From Elgaria multicarinata webbii (Eukaryota > Chordata > Lepidosauria > Squamata > Anguidae): DNA of 64,000 nucleotides. The position numbers were made by a program, and so were the translations under genes. Every line of letters starts with the position of its first letter. The first letter of the stretch is position 1. The stretch spans positions 18,122,006 through 18,186,005 of the forward strand of contig NC_086171.1 in NCBI RefSeq assembly GCF_023053635.1. The letters are read 5' to 3'. Of this stretch, positions 62,211 to 64,000 are shown piece by piece. A model generated the notes under the pieces. It saw only the letters and a list, made by a program, of their open reading frames with translations, was not told where the DNA came from and ran no database searches.

Positions 62211-62937
62211 ATCCTAAAAAACTTGGCATGAGGTCTGATTTCTTTGAATAGGACATACTCCCAAGGCAGTATGCCTAGGACTGGGTCTTGTCATTAAAAC
62301 GTAACTTCCATAGGATAAGGAGATCAATCAGAGGACCCTCTTCCATTTTCATCTGATGGTAGAAACACCCCATAAGAAATGGATGTTTAAGAGTGAAATC
62401 TTTGCTAGGTTTGGAATATGATTAGCTCCTCTTCTGATCCCTTGGAGTGCTTATCCTGTTCAGTAAATTGTCAATATTATCACCCTTAATTATGTAAACT
62501 GAGAATGAACATCTAAAAATGCAGGCGGCTTAAGCAGCAGATATTTATATTTTCACAGCATCTTTCTTGCTCTATTTTGATTATTTAAATTTGCAGCTGT
62601 CCTCTCATTGCTGAGATTTTTTTTTCTCCACCCACTGGATTCAAACATTTCTCATCTCTTATAGATTATTCTCCTTTTCCTTCATGTGTGTGTCATTTAA
62701 TTTTACGAGGAACAAAGCTTGCTTTTATTCTCTAGAGTCCCCCACCCCCCGTAGAACGAAATAGCAGCCAAAACAACAGCATTTTCTCAGATTCTGTTGT
62801 AGAATTTGGAACAAACAGAAACAAATGAAGAACAAAATGGAGCCAGAAAGAGGAACTGACTATAGAAACATGATTTTTTGAATCCATAAAACAATTATTA
62901 TACTTAGGGGCTACATCATACAAAATGTCACCTCTAA
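62211..62937. other. Gene-free stretch
   Basis: A partial CAATCCTATG-type MITE at about 62222-62292 (TTTGAATAGGACATACTCCC); otherwise nothing recognised. Confidence 0.45.
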
Positions 62938-63715
62938 GGGCCTTGCTAGACCTGGTGGAAAATCCGGGGGAGAGGAGGGGAGACCTCGTCTTATGAATAA
63001 CATGAGATCTCACCCTTATTCACACGGGAGCTGTGACAAGCTCTGGAGGAGAGCTGTTGCGGCCGCCATTTTTTTTCCTTTTAAAGCAGCAGCAGCAGTG
63101 CAGGAGCCAGGAAAGGTAAGTGGGTTTTTTTAAAAAAAAATTCTCCTTCCCCCCCATCCGCAATCTCCCCCCCCCCCGGCCTTATTCAGCTTTCTCCCCC
63201 CTGTCCACGATCTCCCCTCCCTGGCCCCGTTCACCTTCCCCCCCCCGTCCACAATCTCCCTGCCCTGGCCCCGTTCTCCTTCCCCCCCCCATCCGCCATG
63301 TCCGATGCCCCCCCGCCCAATCACCCCCCACCCGATCACCCACCCGCCACGTCTGATGCCCCCCCGGCTGCGATCTCCCCACCCTGGCTCCGCTCTTCCC
63401 CCCAGCTCTCCCACCAGGTCCACTCTTCCCCCCCCCCCGGCCCCCATCTCCCCCCTGCGATTTCCAGTGCGTGGCTTCTCCCAGCTACTCGCAAGTAAGC
63501 CGTGTAGCCGGGGAAAGCTGTGGAACCAGCTAGACCTTCCGCAGCCCCAGGCTCAGCCCGGGGCTGTGGAAATACTGGGCCACAACTGGTGCTGGTTATC
63601 CCAGGACAAAGGAAAGTTTAGCCCGGGCTGACCCTGGGATCTCCTGTGCGTCATCTGGACGCACAGGGGTGAGCCTGGGTATCAGCCTGGGCTAAACCCT
63701 CGTCTAGCAATGGCC
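62938..63715. mobile_element. GC-rich MITE, PIF/Harbinger-like, long C-rich copy
   Basis: Ends GGGCCTTGCTAGACC (62938-62952) and GTCTAGCAATGGCC (63702-63715) are inverted; flanks TAA and TAT nearly agree. The interior includes GCGGCCGCCATTTT, (GCA)n, a poly-T/A block and a 300-bp C-rich tract (63145-63450) of repeated TCTCCC..CCCTGGCCCCG units, then TGCGTCATCTGGACGCACAG as in the 56505 copy. Frames crossing the C-rich tract are Pro- or Gly-rich artefacts. Confidence 0.7.
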
Positions 63716-64000
63716 TATGAAGGAAATAGCATGAATCATGTCAATTGTGGCAGGTTTGTGAAATATGTGAACATGTATAAAGTGTGGTGAGTGGGTGAAG
63801 AGAGAAAAGGAAACATATTGAGCTGGAAAAAAGTCTTTTATGAAGATTACTAAATAGATAGATTTGTATACAGAGTAACTCAAGATAAAAGGCCCTAACT
63901 GAGATGGAAGGTCTGCCACCATTGCTGGAATCAAAGGATCAAATGTTTTGCTAGAGGACCCCAGCTAAAACTACATCACAGCAAATTTAGTCCCTGTTTT
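63716..64000. other. End of window, no gene seen
   Basis: Unremarkable AT-rich sequence. Confidence 0.4.

Noticed and set aside
63130-63631. Overlapping Pro-rich and Gly-rich frames on both strands
   Set aside because: They arise from the C-rich tandem tract inside a MITE, not from a gene.

Overview
This window is vertebrate nuclear DNA, most likely from a squamate reptile (lizard-like). The evidence is long introns with GT-AG borders, protein-coding exons close to amniote orthologues, and a repeat load typical of squamates: recent L2 LINEs ending in (TAAA)n after a motif like CCGCCCAGAGAGC, CR1 LINEs ending in TTCTATGATNCTATG, tRNA-type SINEs and many short palindromic MITEs. I cannot name the species.

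Layout. (1) Positions 39-24221, plus strand: the last 14 coding exons of DNAH11, an axonemal outer-arm dynein heavy chain, encoding about 782 C-terminal residues (AAA6 region, AAA lid and C-terminal domain). Every intron is GT-AG and all phases agree. (2) Positions 26268 to about 46000, minus strand: CDCA7L (JPO2/R1), complete from its first in-frame ATG to its stop, in nine coding exons (429 residues). A probable non-coding first exon lies in a CpG island at 45.56-46.27 kb. The two genes are tail to tail with about 2 kb between their stop codons, the same order as the human DNAH11-CDCA7L locus. (3) Positions 46.3-64 kb: upstream of CDCA7L I see no host gene. It holds LINE fragments, GC-rich MITEs, LTR-like fragments and AT-rich DNA without recognisable content. 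In mammals RAPGEF5 is the next gene on this side, but none of it is visible here.

Function. DNAH11 is a force-generating heavy chain of motile cilia. CDCA7L is a nuclear 4-CXXC zinc-finger protein. Its family binds MYC and LEDGF/p75, and its paralogue CDCA7 recruits the remodeller HELLS to DNA. The two genes have no known shared pathway; their adjacency is old synteny.

I did not find a new multi-gene system. The items most worth checking are: a 401-bp near-perfect palindrome in a DNAH11 intron (3345-3745); an apparent ATG start in CDCA7L exon 2 that shortens the N-terminus but keeps both LEDGF-binding motifs; a nested L2/L2/CR1 pile-up at 57.7-60.5 kb; a near full-length L2 inside CDCA7L intron 1; and a family of GC-rich MITEs with TTA-type target duplications.
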